DNA of 64,000 bases from Schistosoma haematobium (GCF_000699445.3 NC_067198.1:36422536-36486535), one strand, 5' to 3'. Positions 24,742-36,520 are shown, numbered from the stretch's first letter. The notes: generated from the sequence alone by a model not told the origin. Translations and numbers: made by a program.

Positions 24742-25315
24742 GATTGCTGACATTCAGTGTCTACCCTATGTTAGTAATCCGAAGATTTGGCAACGCGTAT
24801 TGGAGAACAGTAAAGATAATTCATTTAATGTCACCACCTCGAAAAACCGACTACAGTGAATGGGATGTGTACTACAAATGTTATCCCAACGAATTCTACA
24901 TCGTGCATTATTTGCTGACACTGGAACCAGTTGGAAAAAGCAGAGAGGTGGTTAGTGTATCACATGCCGTAGTATCAAATAAATATGTATATTACTGGGA
25001 TCTGTTGATCCTTCACGACTTCTTTGTTGAAGTCCTAGATACAGTGAAACTCAGTGGCTTGAAACGTTGTCAGGCATAGCTCCGAGTTGAAGACGGCTGA
25101 GGTCCTGTTGTAACTTCTTTAAGTAAAAGAATCCTTTCTAATTGTATTTTTCTTAGTTTGAACTGCTTTTTCGATTACCTATTTGTTTCTTTTAATCTCA
25201 TTCAGTGATTTTTATTCATTTGTTGTTGCATCCTTACTTTAATTATTCTCACCTTCCTTTCTATATTTGTTTTTATTGTGTGGAACATATTTGTTTTGAT
25301 ATTTCTGTACCAATA
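24742..25315 (+). mobile_element. RTE/SR2-like element, decayed C-terminus and 3' UTR
   Basis: One frame gives MGCVLQMLSQRILHRALFAD, then TGTSWKKQRGG and a stop, CITCRSIK, LGSVDPSRLL, SETQWLETLSGIAP and RSCCNFF. This parallels the GHVLRM...HRALF...WKK.RGGQ...GWGPRD..QWLETL order of RTE C-termini. Several stops show an old copy. A pyrimidine-rich 3' UTR follows. The 111-residue open frame starting at 24744 is out of frame with this homology and is not a gene. Confidence 0.78.
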
Positions 25316-25364
25316 GTATTAAAATTACTATAATATCCACAAAAACCTCTTCTGACATTAATCA
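25316..25364 (+). repeat. SINE-A tail fragment
   Basis: Only the terminal tail (attactataatatccacaaa, cttctgacattaat), fused directly to the end of the preceding RTE 3' UTR. Confidence 0.7.
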
Positions 25365-25425
25365 ACATGTGCTCACTAATGACTGAATTCAAGAGGTTCT
25401 AATGAGTTCTAGTGAGAAGCCGTTA

Positions 25426-25765
25426 CCAGTGGAGTTCAACCAGGTCTGTTGTGAGATATCAGCTCACTGAAGACAATGATGTATGCGTCGCTCAATTTTA
25501 CGGATTAGCTGAAGTTGGCCATTAACACCTTTGGATGCCGGCTCAGTGGTCTAGTGGTTAAGCGCTCGTGCGCGAGACTGATATGTCCTGGGTTCGACTC
25601 TCGTGGGGCTCGGGACTGTGGGTGCGCGCTGCTGAGGAGCCCCACAACATAGCGCAACGGCTGTCCAGTGCTCCCAGGTTTTCCATAGTGGTCTAGTTTT
25701 AATTGACTAATGATCACGACTATTAAAATTACTATAATATCCATAAAAATCCCTTCTGATATCAA
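25426..25765 (+). repeat. SINE-A copy, full length
   Basis: Reference copy, about 340 bases. A 5' leader (ccagtggagttcaaccagg) precedes an A box at 25540-25560 (ggctcagtggtctagtggtt) and a B box at 25591-25600 (ggttcgactc), spaced as in a tRNA-type RNA polymerase III promoter. Then come a hammerhead segment and a tail ending cttctgatatcaat. The hammerhead is dead (GCAA for GAAA, broken stem II). The leader contains ttRgctgaagttggc, in other copies ttgaagctaga, complementary to tctagcttcaa in the tail. A SINE of this kind depends on LINE enzymes; the partner is not evident. Confidence 0.88.
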
Positions 25766-25767
25766 TA

Positions 25768-26462
25768 TTTATGTGTTTTAATAAATAGATATAAGGAATA
25801 GATATCATATATTGACTTAGTATCATACTAAATTAAAATATGATATCAAATTTTTTATCCTGTTCTGATTTGGCGGTTAAAGCATTGATCAATTAATCAG
25901 TTGGTTATAGTTTCAAGACTTTGTCTGAGCAACTACAAAAGATGTAGTATGGTTCTCATTTCAACAGAATTCTATCTAGTGTCTAAATTAAATGATTTGA
26001 AATTCTAATAGAAATTGCTTTAAAGTGTTGGAATTTTTAGGGTGAAATCAACAGAAAAACTTAAATGTGAATATTATTCTCCAAAAGAAAATATATTCAG
26101 TCGTAAAAGAGTAGTTGTCACCAAGTTGACAAGGGGATAATCACGCTTTGATTTATACTCAGTGATAATGTATTTCACAGATTGGAACCTATAGAAATTA
26201 AAAAATAGTGTATCGAAGATTAATCATAGATTTTTTAAAACTGATGACTGAATCTCAATAGCATATGATTATAGACCATTTCATCGACTGTTTCTGTCTA
26301 TTGAGAATACAACCTACTTTGATATTTAATTCAACAAACTAACGTTTTGTAGTATATTGAAATAAAAATATTATTAGATTTAGTTGTAAAATTCGAGAAA
26401 ACACTAAGTTTATGCGATAACCATATGATAAGCGCTTAAACTACGTGTTCAAAATATTATCA
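25768..26462. other. Intergenic, nothing seen
   Basis: No recognisable feature. Confidence 0.4.
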
Positions 26463-26695
26463 GTAAGAACGCTTAGGGGTCTAGAGGTTAAGTGTCCGCG
26501 CGTGAAACATAAAGTCCTGGGTTCGAATCCCACGTGTGGGATCGTGGATGAGCACTGTTGGGGAGTCCCAAACTGGGACGAAACTGCCGTCCAATGCTTC
26601 TACGTTTTCAATGGGGATCTAGCTTTTATTGACTCATGAATCCAGCTATCAACATTACCACGATTTCTACAAATCTCCATTCTAATAAAAACCTT
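26463..26695 (+). repeat. SINE-A copy lacking the 5' leader
   Basis: A box ggggtctagaggttaag and a consensus B box (gggttcgaatccc) suggest the best-preserved promoter in the window. The hammerhead core is mutated (UUGGGGA), while stem II and GAAA are kept. The tail is complete. Confidence 0.87.
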
Positions 26696-27764
26696 TATTG
26701 GTAACTTCTTTTCCATTGATGTCAACTATTTTTATTATTCTTCCCCCCCTCTCCAATAAAATATATCTAGGTTGTTACCAGTCAAACAACAAGTTTTTTT
26801 AATCTTTAAAGGTGCCTATTTTTTGATCTGATAGACACGGTTATAAAATAAATCAAGTCAACTGAATATCACTGAAGATGTTATCAACTTCAACTTGAAG
26901 GAAAACAAATAAATGGATGTCACTATCATAGTTACCAAGATTGAAATATAAAATGTTTATGCAACACAATAAGAAGTCAACTTGTGAAATATTCACATTT
27001 TTGATAAATAATAAAAAGAAAAGAAACAATGCGAAGCAACTTTTTACAGTTCTTCTTAGAGTAATGGGTGTTTGTTCGCACATGTATATATACGTGCATA
27101 CATATATATAGAGGTAGAGGGGTACTCCTGTAAATGTCCATCTTGTTTATCAAAATTATTTCAGCACATGTTTGTTTTATTTTAAAATCTAATGTTGTGT
27201 TGTGTATTTTTAATTTATAAACCACAATCACACACACATATATACAAAGACCTACATACACACATACATACACACGTACACACGTACATACATGTGTACA
27301 TAAAATGAAATAGAAAAATCATACAATTTTACACATTATTATTGTTAGTAGTAGAATCTTTAGACAATTCAATGAAGTAGCTGTAAACTATGATAAAAAT
27401 CTTTTCCTGTTGTTAAACATAAAGAGAGTAGCACAGTGAATGTGTTAAAGTTATTTTTCCATATTCTAAAGGTGTTGTTAAGAGGAGTTTTAAAATCTTG
27501 ACCGTTGATATATATATATATATATTGAAAAATGAGATGTTTCAGTCTCGTGTGAGGAAATTGAACGTATTTTGTTGATAATTTTCTACTGTGTCAGAAG
27601 TTATAACTCCTTATCATCGTTGTAAGAATCTCATAGCTAAATGATTAAAGTTCTTAAGATCCTGGTGTTGCTCTGTGTACACTGTCAACAGTATCTTAAG
27701 AAATCTCAATCGACGATAAACTTTTTCTTCAGATTAGTTAGTGATATTTGTCTTACATTAATTT
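26696..27764. other. Intergenic, nothing seen
   Basis: CA/TA-rich patch near 27220-27300 and a (TA)n run at 27511-27533. No gene. Confidence 0.45.
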
Positions 27765-27910
27765 CGGTTAGTGGCACAGTTGAAAACTATGCAACACATG
27801 GCTAATATTCCATCTTAGTATGAGACTTCTCAGCAATGCACATTTACAAACTCTTTACTGATCAAACTAACAAATTTCATGTTTCACAGCAAACGTTTAG
27901 CCTTTAAACC
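27765..27910 (-). repeat. SINE-A copy, heavily eroded
   Basis: Antisense traces: gttgaaaact, the stem II region (cttagtatgagacttctcagc), gcacatttac and an A-box remnant. Identification rests on the order of short blocks. Confidence 0.55.
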
Positions 27911-28439
27911 CTTGAGCTGGTCTGTAGTGATTTACATTTTCGCAACACCAGCCAATGCTTGATATGAAGTGACGATCGTCACAAATCACTGGTGAAAACC
28001 ATTTCGTACTAGACAATATTTGAACTCTACTGCCCATAAATTTCTACTAGAACTTTATAAACGCATCTTGAAGCAATTTACATACGTTAGCACCATCATG
28101 GTTTGGATGAAATAGCGTCGCTGAGGTTATTTCAATTTGTAGTTGATATTCATCATTAGATCGATCATAGTTTGAGTACCAATAATAACTATCAATCATT
28201 GGAAAACTGAATAATCCTAGTTAAAGACTCTTCAGAGTATAAATTAACTGAATCTTTAAAACACTTCATCCATATTTTTAAATCTGTTGGTAGTTTAGAT
28301 TTACTAATTAACGATTATTATACAATCTGATTTGAAATTTAATAAATATAGTTTATCAACCTTATATGTATTGATTGTTTGAATTTTCATATTAAAGCTT
28401 ACTACTGTCATTGATAAGTCAATCGGTAGAGTCAGACAA
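27911..28439. other. Intergenic, nothing seen
   Basis: No recognisable feature. Confidence 0.4.
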
Positions 28440-28660
28440 CCACTACATATGAATTACAATCCACCCCACTGTACAAGTCAGTGGCTAATCGAAAACAATA
28501 GCTGAGTGGGTAACGAGGTAGCATTTGAAGGAAATAGTACTGGATTCGAGTTTGGGAGTAGAAATAAACTTTGGAATCCAGGTACATTCATATGTCGAGT
28601 CTTATATAAGATGAAAGATGTGTTCTGAATTCCACAATTAGCCACCATCTATGGTTAATT
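28440..28660 (+). repeat. Sm-alpha-type unit, degenerate
   Basis: Sense copy: leader (aatccaccccactgtacaag), tRNA-like A box (tagctgagtgggtaac), B box (tggattcgagt), hammerhead remnant (tgtcgagtct, gatgaaag) and tail (attagccaccatcta). The core is broken. Confidence 0.75.
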
Positions 28661-28847
28661 AGAACTTTAGGTCAATTTATCTAAGAAAAAATGCATATAA
28701 TAGTTCGTTTATACCATCATGAAAGAAAAAAACTAATTAACTGTTACTTGACCCAGTACTTATGTATCAAGAGTACACATATCCAAAAGTTCATTAAGCG
28801 AATAATTATATTTTAATAAAATAAAATGTAATTATGTAATATGTGCT
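28661..28847. other. Intergenic, nothing seen
   Basis: Short spacer between an Sm-alpha-type unit and repeat E. Confidence 0.4.
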
Positions 28848-29090
28848 ACTTATATCAGCCTAAGTAGTATATAACACCAATCAGTAATAGAATATTTGAT
28901 AGCTGAAGGTTGAGAAGATTGAAGAGGAAAGAACGCGAATAGAAAGTAATTGGTATAGAAATGAGAAAAAAAACACAATGAAGTCTGAGCCAATTCATGA
29001 ACATTTTGCGAATGATGTATTGGACTATGATTTTATGTTAAATATCATCAGTTGTCCTCACCTGTGTTCTCCTTTACTACAATTATACTG
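28848..29090 (+). repeat. Dispersed repeat E
   Basis: Head tacttatatcagcctaagta, then the purine-rich centre with gaacgcgaatagaaagtaat, the block aatgaagtctgagccaatt and gaacattttgcgaat. The end is similar to the copy near 48800. A 63-codon frame inside it is chance. Confidence 0.7.
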
Positions 29091-29284
29091 TAACAAGATA
29101 CGATCAATAAACAAATCATCATTTCACTTCAAATTAGAAAGAAAGAAATATAGTGTTCAGTATTTATAAATCTATCATTATAGTGAAATATTAAATTGTA
29201 TAACATTTCTATTCGTTATTAACTTTCGTCAAAAATTGACCAAATAGTTTGACAGTAATTGGATGCCAAAAGTATATAATATTA

Positions 29285-29880
29285 TATAGTGAGACTAGAT
29301 GGTGGTTGGAGGTAGTCGACAGGAAACCCTGAACTCACTTTTCGTGCTACTTGGCACTCGTCAGCAAGGTGTACCTGTAATCTTGAGGGAACTGATGCTC
29401 CCTGGCGGATTTGGTCTCGTGTCAACCAGCCTCACAGTTAGGGACGTTACTACTGAGCTATCCGAGCCGTGACCGACCTCCTGTAGGACTGAGATGTAAT
29501 CACAATTGATTGATCACTGGGTGGTGATCAATGTCATGCTTGTCTAGTCCTTATTAGTGCAGATAACTCAGTGGTAAGGTCTCTGACTGTGAAACTGGGT
29601 GAAACGAGATTGAATCCGCCAGGGTGCACCAGTTCCCTCAAGATTACAGGTACACTTTGCTGACGAGTGCCAAGTAGCACGAAACATGAGTCCAGGGTTT
29701 CCTGTCGACTACCTCCAACCACCATCTAATCTCAACATAGTGCACGTAATGTCGAGTCACCTAGACTGGTGGCCACATTGCAACTTGGTCGATAGCATTC
29801 GATCTGCACTAATAAGGACTAGACACGCATGACATTGATCGCCACCAAGTGATCAATCAATTGTGATGTTAAATAATAAA
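29285..29880. repeat. HH-C inverted composite with tandem-type ends
   Basis: The minus-oriented arm (29285-29574) carries the hammerhead, tRNA-like head and end block. It switches at gcagat|aactcagtgg to a plus-oriented arm with head, hammerhead, ccaccatct, tcgagtcacctagactgg and the end block again. The block of about 66 bases ending acccagtgatcaatcaattg therefore bounds 29508-29875 as an inverted repeat. Confidence 0.85.
29654..29698 (+). ncRNA. Type I hammerhead ribozyme motif, complete
   Basis: Stem I ACUUUG/CAGGGU (two GU wobbles), core CUGACGA, stem II GUGC-CAAGUA-GCAC, GAAA, stem III (A-U, C-G) with loop AUGA, cleavage site GUC. The opposite arm of the composite has lost the C-G pair of stem III. 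Confidence 0.78.
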
Positions 29881-30279
29881 TTATTATGTTAGAAATCATC
29901 TAAGTAACTGAAACTTGAACTCAAAGTATTAACTGTCTACTATTAAATCATTACAAAATATGGAATAAACGGGTAAACTACCCTTTATCGCTGAATCAAT
30001 CGAATTTAAGATGTTAGATTTTAGATTGTGGGTAATCCAAACCGCTGTGACAGATGGTTTGTACATAGTTAACAGTGAAATGAAATATGACAGCATTTAG
30101 CTAAATAAATGATTAAAATAGACAAACGTAGTAAGATTTAATATTAAGGGATAAATTTGTGCTGTTTTAAAAGTGACTCTGAAATATGATTGATTTCTTG
30201 GAAAATAGGAAATAAATGGAATTAAAACGTATATAAACTGTTAACATGATTCATGAACTTTTAAAAGTAACTTAAACAT
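29881..30279. other. Intergenic, nothing seen
   Basis: No recognisable feature. Confidence 0.4.
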
Positions 30280-30835
30280 TATAAGTAAAGATGGATAGTG
30301 GCTAAAAGTGGAATCCAGGACGTACGTTTCATCCTATTTGGGAATCGCCAGCTAGATATACTTGCATCTCAGAGTTAATATTCACTCTCGGACGCGAACC
30401 CAATATCAAATCTGAGATACAGGTACATCCACCTTAAGAGTCCCAAATAGGATGAAATGCGCGTCCTAGATTCTATTGCCAGCCACTATCCATCTTTACT
30501 TATAAAGCTTGTGACTTCAGGCAATATCGAGGCAGTCCGTACAGGATGTACATATGCCAATAAGAGACTGATCAATTTCAGTCTTAAACCTCACTGGGAA
30601 GATACAAGCCAAACAATACCTAATGAATCTAAATTCACCCCATTGCACAAGCAAGTTGCTATCAGGACTCAGTAGCTCAGTGGGTAACGCGATGGCGTTT
30701 GAAGTGGATGGTACTGGGTTCGAGTCCCAGAGTGGACATCAACTCATGCAGGTACATCCAGCTGTCGAGTCTCAAATAGAGTGAAACGTGCGTCCTGAAC
30801 CCCACTGTTAGCCACTACCCGTCATTGCTTACAAA
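30280..30835. repeat. Sm-alpha-type units: inverted piece plus tandem 1.3 units
   Basis: A minus-oriented hammerhead end (30280-30400) faces a plus-oriented hammerhead end (30410-30510). A full plus unit follows: leader, A box (tagctcagtgggtaacgcg), B box (gggttcgagtccc), hammerhead and tail. Successive plus hammerheads are about 330 bases apart, the period of the tandem unit. All three cores are defective (CUGGCGA, CUUAAGA, CUGUCGA) although stem II and GAAA survive. Confidence 0.87.
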
Positions 30836-31261
30836 TGACTTAAACATTGTTGAGATTTGAAATAGCAGAACTGATTACATTAGTAATCACTCGTTGGTCA
30901 ACATAGAGTTCCCTCGTCTTAAACTTCTAATCTGAACTCATTTTTTGTTGTTGTTGTTGGCTTTTTATAATAAATTTTTTAATGATTTTGTCTGATTCTT
31001 GACTGGTTAGTGAATGGGTAAACTTTTACAAGGTCATTTGTAAAATCACCTACAAAACTATAGCTCTATTTCCATGACTAATCACTTATCATTTTATAAA
31101 TTTGATTCTTTTTCTTTCTATCATAGATTATTAATTTGTTAACTGACATTCAACTTATCATCAAATTACATGATGTCAATATTTTGGTGAATCAATGATA
31201 ACTTACATGTTCCAACATTGATTTATGTTGATACATTCATTTAATTAATCGGCAATATATG
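30836..31261. other. Intergenic, nothing seen
   Basis: No recognisable feature. Confidence 0.4.
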
Positions 31262-31944
31262 TGTAACGGAAAGAGAACGATGAAAATCCCTCCGCAGCTT
31301 TTTGTTGGACAGTACTGTGATTTATCTGTTTCTTCTCCCTGTCGCGTATTTTAACCTTTGTTCAGATCTCGTTTAACCACACCTTTTGTTCTTCAGTCTT
31401 CCACGTCTGAGCCTTTATTATGTGAATTTGATTAAAGACTTATCTTTTGTTACCTGATTTTCTATTGCATGTTGCCGGACTATTGACGGTAAGGTCGTGT
31501 TTGACTAAGCTTAAGGTCACGGTGTGATTCAGTGTGTGGCTGTTAACCTTTTGACTGTCTGCCTGGGAGGATTGCTAGAATCCCTGCAGATAGATATTTG
31601 ATCCCATTTTGTTGGGAATATTTTATTGATTCTCAGGTATCGAACCCTTTGGTATTAACTGTTTGTTTTATTGTTTAGCGCGCTACTTTGCGTTAGAGAA
31701 ACTTCTGACTGTATAGCACAGACTGTACCGTTTGAGGTATTTTGTATTTTTGATATAATTTGTTCTATTTTCTAAATTAGAACCGTTTAAATTGAGCATA
31801 GAGTTTGTGTTTTGATATAATTTAATACGACTGTCTCAAAAACGCTTTGTGAGCTATACAGAAGAACGTAGTCCGACCTATTCGAATAAATTTTGGTTCG
31901 TCAGTCCTGCGTTCAAACCGAATACTGGCAGTTCGGTCGTTACA
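31262..31944. mobile_element. Probable solo LTR
   Basis: A 683-base block starting TGTAACG and ending CGTTACA, exact inverted 7-mers in the TG...CA form of LTR ends. Its base composition is less AT-rich than its surroundings, and an AATAAA lies near 31885. The flanks ATATG and ATATT match at 4 of 5 bases, consistent with a 5-base duplication. No internal gag-pol region lies on either side, hence solo. The family is not assigned. Confidence 0.7.
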
Positions 31945-32164
31945 ATATTTTTTATAATATCTATTCAACTAAGATTTGAAATTGAATTCTGTAAATAGTT
32001 CCGTCCATTCTATCATCATCTTAGTTGTATCAATGAACTATAATATCATAAAATAAATAAGGTATGTGAACATCTCAGATTTACTAGTTTAATTATCAAA
32101 ATACAAAAAATATCTAGTAGAATTTCGACTAACATTAAGTATAGGAGATTGTGACATTGATCAT

Positions 32165-32412
32165 TCATTAATTATCAGAAGGGGTTTTGTAGAGATTTTA
32201 GTAATTTCAATAGCTGAAATTATGAGTCAATTGAAGCTGGACCATCATGGAAAAGCTGGTAGCACTGGACGGCCATTTCATCCTAGTATGAGAATTCTCA
32301 ACAGTGCGCATCCACGATCCCACCTCCCGTGAGATTCGAACCCGCTTGCGTGCGAGACTGATAAGTCCTGAGTTAGAATCTCTCGTGCTCGAACCTGGAT
32401 GCGCGATATGAA
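32165..32412. repeat. SINE-A inverted composite
   Basis: Minus arm from tail to B box (32165-32343), then a sense piece covering the A-to-B region (cgtgcgagactgataagtcc) and the start of the hammerhead leader. The hammerhead core is dead. Confidence 0.78.
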
Positions 32413-32587
32413 CATATTATCTTAGTTATAATTATTTTATTTAAGTTTTCTTATAAATTACCATTATCACTGATACACATATGTATATGATATATAATCT
32501 GAAAAGTAAAATTGTATAAATGGATACTACATTAATTTAATATTCACACACTTGTCAGTCAATTACAGAAAACGTGAATCAGTGTGC

Positions 32588-32618
<31 letters not shown>

Positions 32619-33852
32619 TCCAACTCCGTTGAGAATTTCAAAGTCTTTTATTCGCTTGAAAAACCATTCCATTAATAGGTTTGTACAATAATATCATTAA
32701 AACAAGTTTTAATTTGATAACTACAACACCAGAGACATATAACCTTACAATATAGTTGTCAATATAGTCGTATCTATCCATTTAATATATACACTTAATT
32801 AAGCACTTAAAAATAAAGTATAAATGTTGTTGATCAGTAATTTTAATCGTATAACCATATTGATATACAGAATATTATTCCTGAATAAAAGAAAGAAAGA
32901 AAAAAATTAGAAGATACATTCAGAATACATTTAGAATCGTAACTAGCATTAACGTGTTGTTTGTTTTATTGAAGTGAACAAGTTGTATGTCTATTGAGCG
33001 CAATTTTCTTCTTCTTCTTCTTCTTTAATAAACAAGAAAATTTCAATTTAAATAACAGATGTATACCTTTGGTACAATTTAAATCAAACTGTTAGTTGTT
33101 TAGATTTCTTTTTTAAAAAAGGGGGAAAGAAAAGAAACAACAACAACAAAAGAGAAAGAATACAATTATGAATCCTTTCAGTAGTTAATTTATACAATTG
33201 TGGATTCACTTTTGTTGATAGTCTTGGGTGACTGTGTCTATTTAACTAAGTACAGATACACACATAACATATCAAGGATAAAAAAGAAATTGAATAAAAC
33301 AACAACTGATATATTTACGCATATATATATATATATATATATATCTGTGTTGTTTAAATCACAGCAATAATGAAATTGACAAGTAGTAAATGACTAATTA
33401 GAATGGTTTGATTAATTTCCAATTTCTATTTCTCACCTTTTTTTCTTCCAAGGATTGTTTAGTGTTTTGAAATTTCTTAATTCTCTTACTACTTTACCTG
33501 TTAATTTATTCTCTCATAATATTCAAACAAAATCTATGTGTAGAAGTAAAAGCAAGGTTCGTTTTAAACTAATTAAAATATTCAAAAGGATAGATAAAAT
33601 GAACTAGATAAAAGTGAATATTTTAAAGATGATGAAAAAAGTGACAAAATGTCGTTGATGTATATGAACTACTTATAAGTAGTTTGTATAATAAGACTGA
33701 AAATAATTACTAACTTAGATTGATGTAACAAAAAGACTAACTAAGGATTAAGTGATTTATTTAAATCGTAATTTCCAACTGTTCATAGATGGAAAATTTA
33801 ATATTTACAAGATATAGGCACTGAAAGCTCTTCATATCATGGTATACACATC
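32413..33852. other. Intergenic with two (AT)n runs
   Basis: AT runs at 32595-32618 and 33321-33344, plus a TTC run near 33008. No gene recognised. Confidence 0.45.
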
Positions 33853-34190
33853 TCAATATCAGATGGGTTTTGTGGATATCATAGTAATTTCAATGGTTAA
33901 GATCATGTGTCAGTTGAAGCTAGACCACCATGGAAAACCTGGAAGCACTGGACGGCCGTTTTGTCCTATTGTGGGACTCCTCAGCAGTGCGCATTCACGA
34001 CCTTGCCCCCCGCGAGATCCGAACCCAGGACCTACTGGGTTCGCGCGCGAGAACCCAACCACTAGACCACTGAGCCAGCATCCAACGGTGTTAATGTCTA
34101 ATTTCAACTAATCCACGAAATTGAGCAACACATCCACCATTGTCTTCAGTAAGTTACTATCTCACAACAGATCTGGTTGAACTCCAATAT
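33853..34190 (-). repeat. SINE-A copy, full length
   Basis: Complete antisense copy from tail to leader (ggttgaactcca). The B-box region reads gggttcggatctc and the A box ggctcagtggtctagtggtt. The hammerhead at 33945-33990 has perfect stem I and III strands and a CUGAGGA core, but the GAAA strand reads AAAA (G12 lost). Confidence 0.88.
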
Positions 34191-35034
34191 ATTCATTATA
34201 TTTGTATCGAAATGTTGAGATTTTCAATTTCACTCTATCCTGTAAATAACATGATCATCAGTAAATTTTATCGGTTATCGAATAAATTTATTTTCAGTTT
34301 ACTGGACTTTATTATATTACAGTCATGTATATATTTTTTTTAGAAATTCTATCTTAAATGATTTCACTGTTGTTATGTTAGTCAATGGTCTACTGTTCAA
34401 TATACTATTATCGACAGTTTTCAATTGTGACACATCCATTGAAAATGTGACATGTGATTTAATGAATTAGCTCAATCAGTTTATTACACATGAGTTGAAT
34501 CAGTACACTGATCACTTTTCATCAATCTGATACAATCTTATCACTAATAGAATAGATTCATGTCTAATCTAATAATATCTATTATTCACCAAGCTAGATG
34601 ATTTAATTGAATTGATTTTATCGTCATTCTGTATTTACTTCATGTATATTTCATACATGAAATATTCTTCTATCACTGAAATACACACAGTTGGTGAGTG
34701 ATATAATCTGTTATTTTTATGATTTCCATTAACAATCAGACATGATACATAAGTACAACTGACTTGTTCAATATTATTGTTGATTTGTACATAACACGTT
34801 TAATTAATTAGGCTATCAGGATTTATTGTTCAGTTCATTGTTAATATTACAGAAACAATTTTTCTCAAATAACAGAAGTAGGTTTATTTAATATTACAGT
34901 AGAAAGTTCTCATCATCAGTTATACAATATTATGACAAATATGATTGACATGTATTCCAATTACAACTATTCAAAGCAAGCATGTTTTCATTTCACTTAG
35001 TATTGTTTACTTGAATCTTTCTATTGATGTTTAG
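34191..35034. other. Intergenic, nothing seen
   Basis: No recognisable feature. Confidence 0.4.
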
Positions 35035-35245
35035 TAGTGCAATTGATCAGTCTCTTCTTGGCATATGTGCATACTGTGTGTATTGCTTTAATTCACAAGC
35101 ATTATAAGCAAAGATTGATAGTGACTAGCAATGGAATCCAGAACGCGCATTTCGTCCTATTTGGGACTCGCCAGCTGGATGCACCTGTATCTCAGATTTG
35201 ATACTAGGTTCGAGTCCCGGAGTGAACATCAAATTGAGTATTTAA
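35035..35245. repeat. Sm-alpha-type tandem junction with inverted B-box piece
   Basis: The minus strand runs from a hammerhead (core CUGGCGA, GAAA kept) through ccattgctagtcactatc into the start of the next unit (catatgccaagaagagactg), the same order as the tandem at 30410-30580. On the right it switches to a plus-strand B box (taggttcgagtcccgg). Confidence 0.8.
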
Positions 35246-35340
35246 TGTATGGTCTCAGATTTTAGTGAAATATTCTGTTATTTAGTGTTCAGATACATTC
35301 AGTTGTCATCACTCATGTTCTTGCTCACTACAATAATAAT
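35240..35340 (+). repeat. Repeat E tail fragment
   Basis: The block gtatggtctcagattttagt and ttgctcactacaata match the ends of the longer copies. It runs into an (AAT)n patch. Confidence 0.55.
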
Positions 35341-35634
35341 AATAGTAATAATAACGATAGTATTTCGTAAAGTGAAATATTGATTTTTATTGAATTGAAT
35401 GCTTTCATAATGATTCTCAACAAAATTATCTGTATAAATATGTTAGACTTCAATTTACTATCAATGCAGTGGTAAAAATTAAAGAACAATACTCTAAACC
35501 GGATAATGTGAAATGTATGGGAAAAATCTTTCACAAATACAACTATCATTGAATTGATATTCAACATAATATGGTCATTTCAAAGGCCTTTAAATGCAAT
35601 AAATAAATAACGAGCATCATATTGACTTTTGAAA

Positions 35635-35775
35635 CGTTTCGTCATGAACTGACTGGACATCTATTTCATTGGATTATAGGACTCGTAAGCATTGAGTATC
35701 CACGACTAGGCCAGAGGTCGAGATTTGGACCGTCTGGGTTCACTGAACTTTTAATCTCCAGATCCTTGGGTTCGG
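35635..35775 (-). repeat. SINE-A copy, heavily eroded
   Basis: Antisense block order is preserved (catgaactgac, ttataggactc, catt.agtatccacgac, tctgggttc, aatctccag). All functional motifs are decayed. Confidence 0.5.
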
Positions 35776-36087
35776 ATTTGATGATTTATATCTCTATTTT
35801 TTGTCAATCCGTAGATTTCGTATTAACATCATTCATTGTGATTGATGAGATACTCCTCATGCCCGTTATGATATTCACTTTTTTGAAGGAACAATTAAAT
35901 AACTTAGTAAATTAACTAAATTTATTGATCGTAACAGTTGAACATTATGAGGTTGGTAATTTTATTCATAAAATAATTCATTGATTAATCCATGGGAAGA
36001 GGTATTCAGTTTAGTTTATTCGAAATCTGACCATTAATCATTGTGAATAAAATTTATGAAAGTAGTACTTTCAGATATGATGATGAT
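35776..36087. other. Intergenic, nothing seen
   Basis: No recognisable feature. Confidence 0.4.
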
Positions 36088-36205
36088 GCTGAGGAGTCTG
36101 ATACTAGAACGAAGCAGCCATGCAGTGCCTCCAGGTTTTCAATGGCAGTCTGACATGACGTGATTTCAATCAAAGCTCAACAATCTTCACAACCCTGTAC
36201 TGAAA
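36088..36205 (+). repeat. SINE-A 3' fragment
   Basis: Starts inside the hammerhead (gctgaggagtctgatac) and runs to the tail. The second core strand is GAAG. A normal 5'-truncated insertion. Confidence 0.75.
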
Positions 36206-36411
36206 ACAAATATTCATCTGATGTTATTGAGTTGCTTATTCTTTTTTTACAATAATAAATAGTGCAATCATTATGATGAATTAACGATTAAATTTTGCTT
36301 GATCAAACCACATTACATTGTAGTTTTACAGCAAGGTATCAACTTAGTTCAAATAACCATTCAAAACAGATATTTGTTTAGTTTCTCAATTACATCCATC
36401 TATAACTACAC

Positions 36412-36520
36412 AAGAGTTAGAAACTAGGAGCCTCAGGAAATTGCTTGATCATTAGGCTACTGAGTTGGCATCTTCAATGGTTTACATTTCTAACTTCAGT
36501 CAGCTGACAAAATTGCATAA
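36412..36520 (-). repeat. SINE-A head fragment, eroded
   Basis: Antisense A-box and leader part only (aggctactgagttggcatc, gtttacatttctaacttcag). The hammerhead and tail are absent. Confidence 0.5.

Noticed and set aside
24744..25079. 111-codon open frame as a gene
   Set aside because: The retrotransposon homology lies in another frame of the same DNA, so this frame is accidental.
25540..25610. A true tRNA gene
   Set aside because: A and B boxes are present, but no paired acceptor stem or anticodon arm can be drawn; it is the SINE head. The same applies to the other copies.
33910..34111. Small ORFs on both strands across SINE-A copies (also at 25505, 38826, 55342, 62070)
   Set aside because: They arise from the less AT-rich SINE sequence and recur with every copy; no protein evidence.
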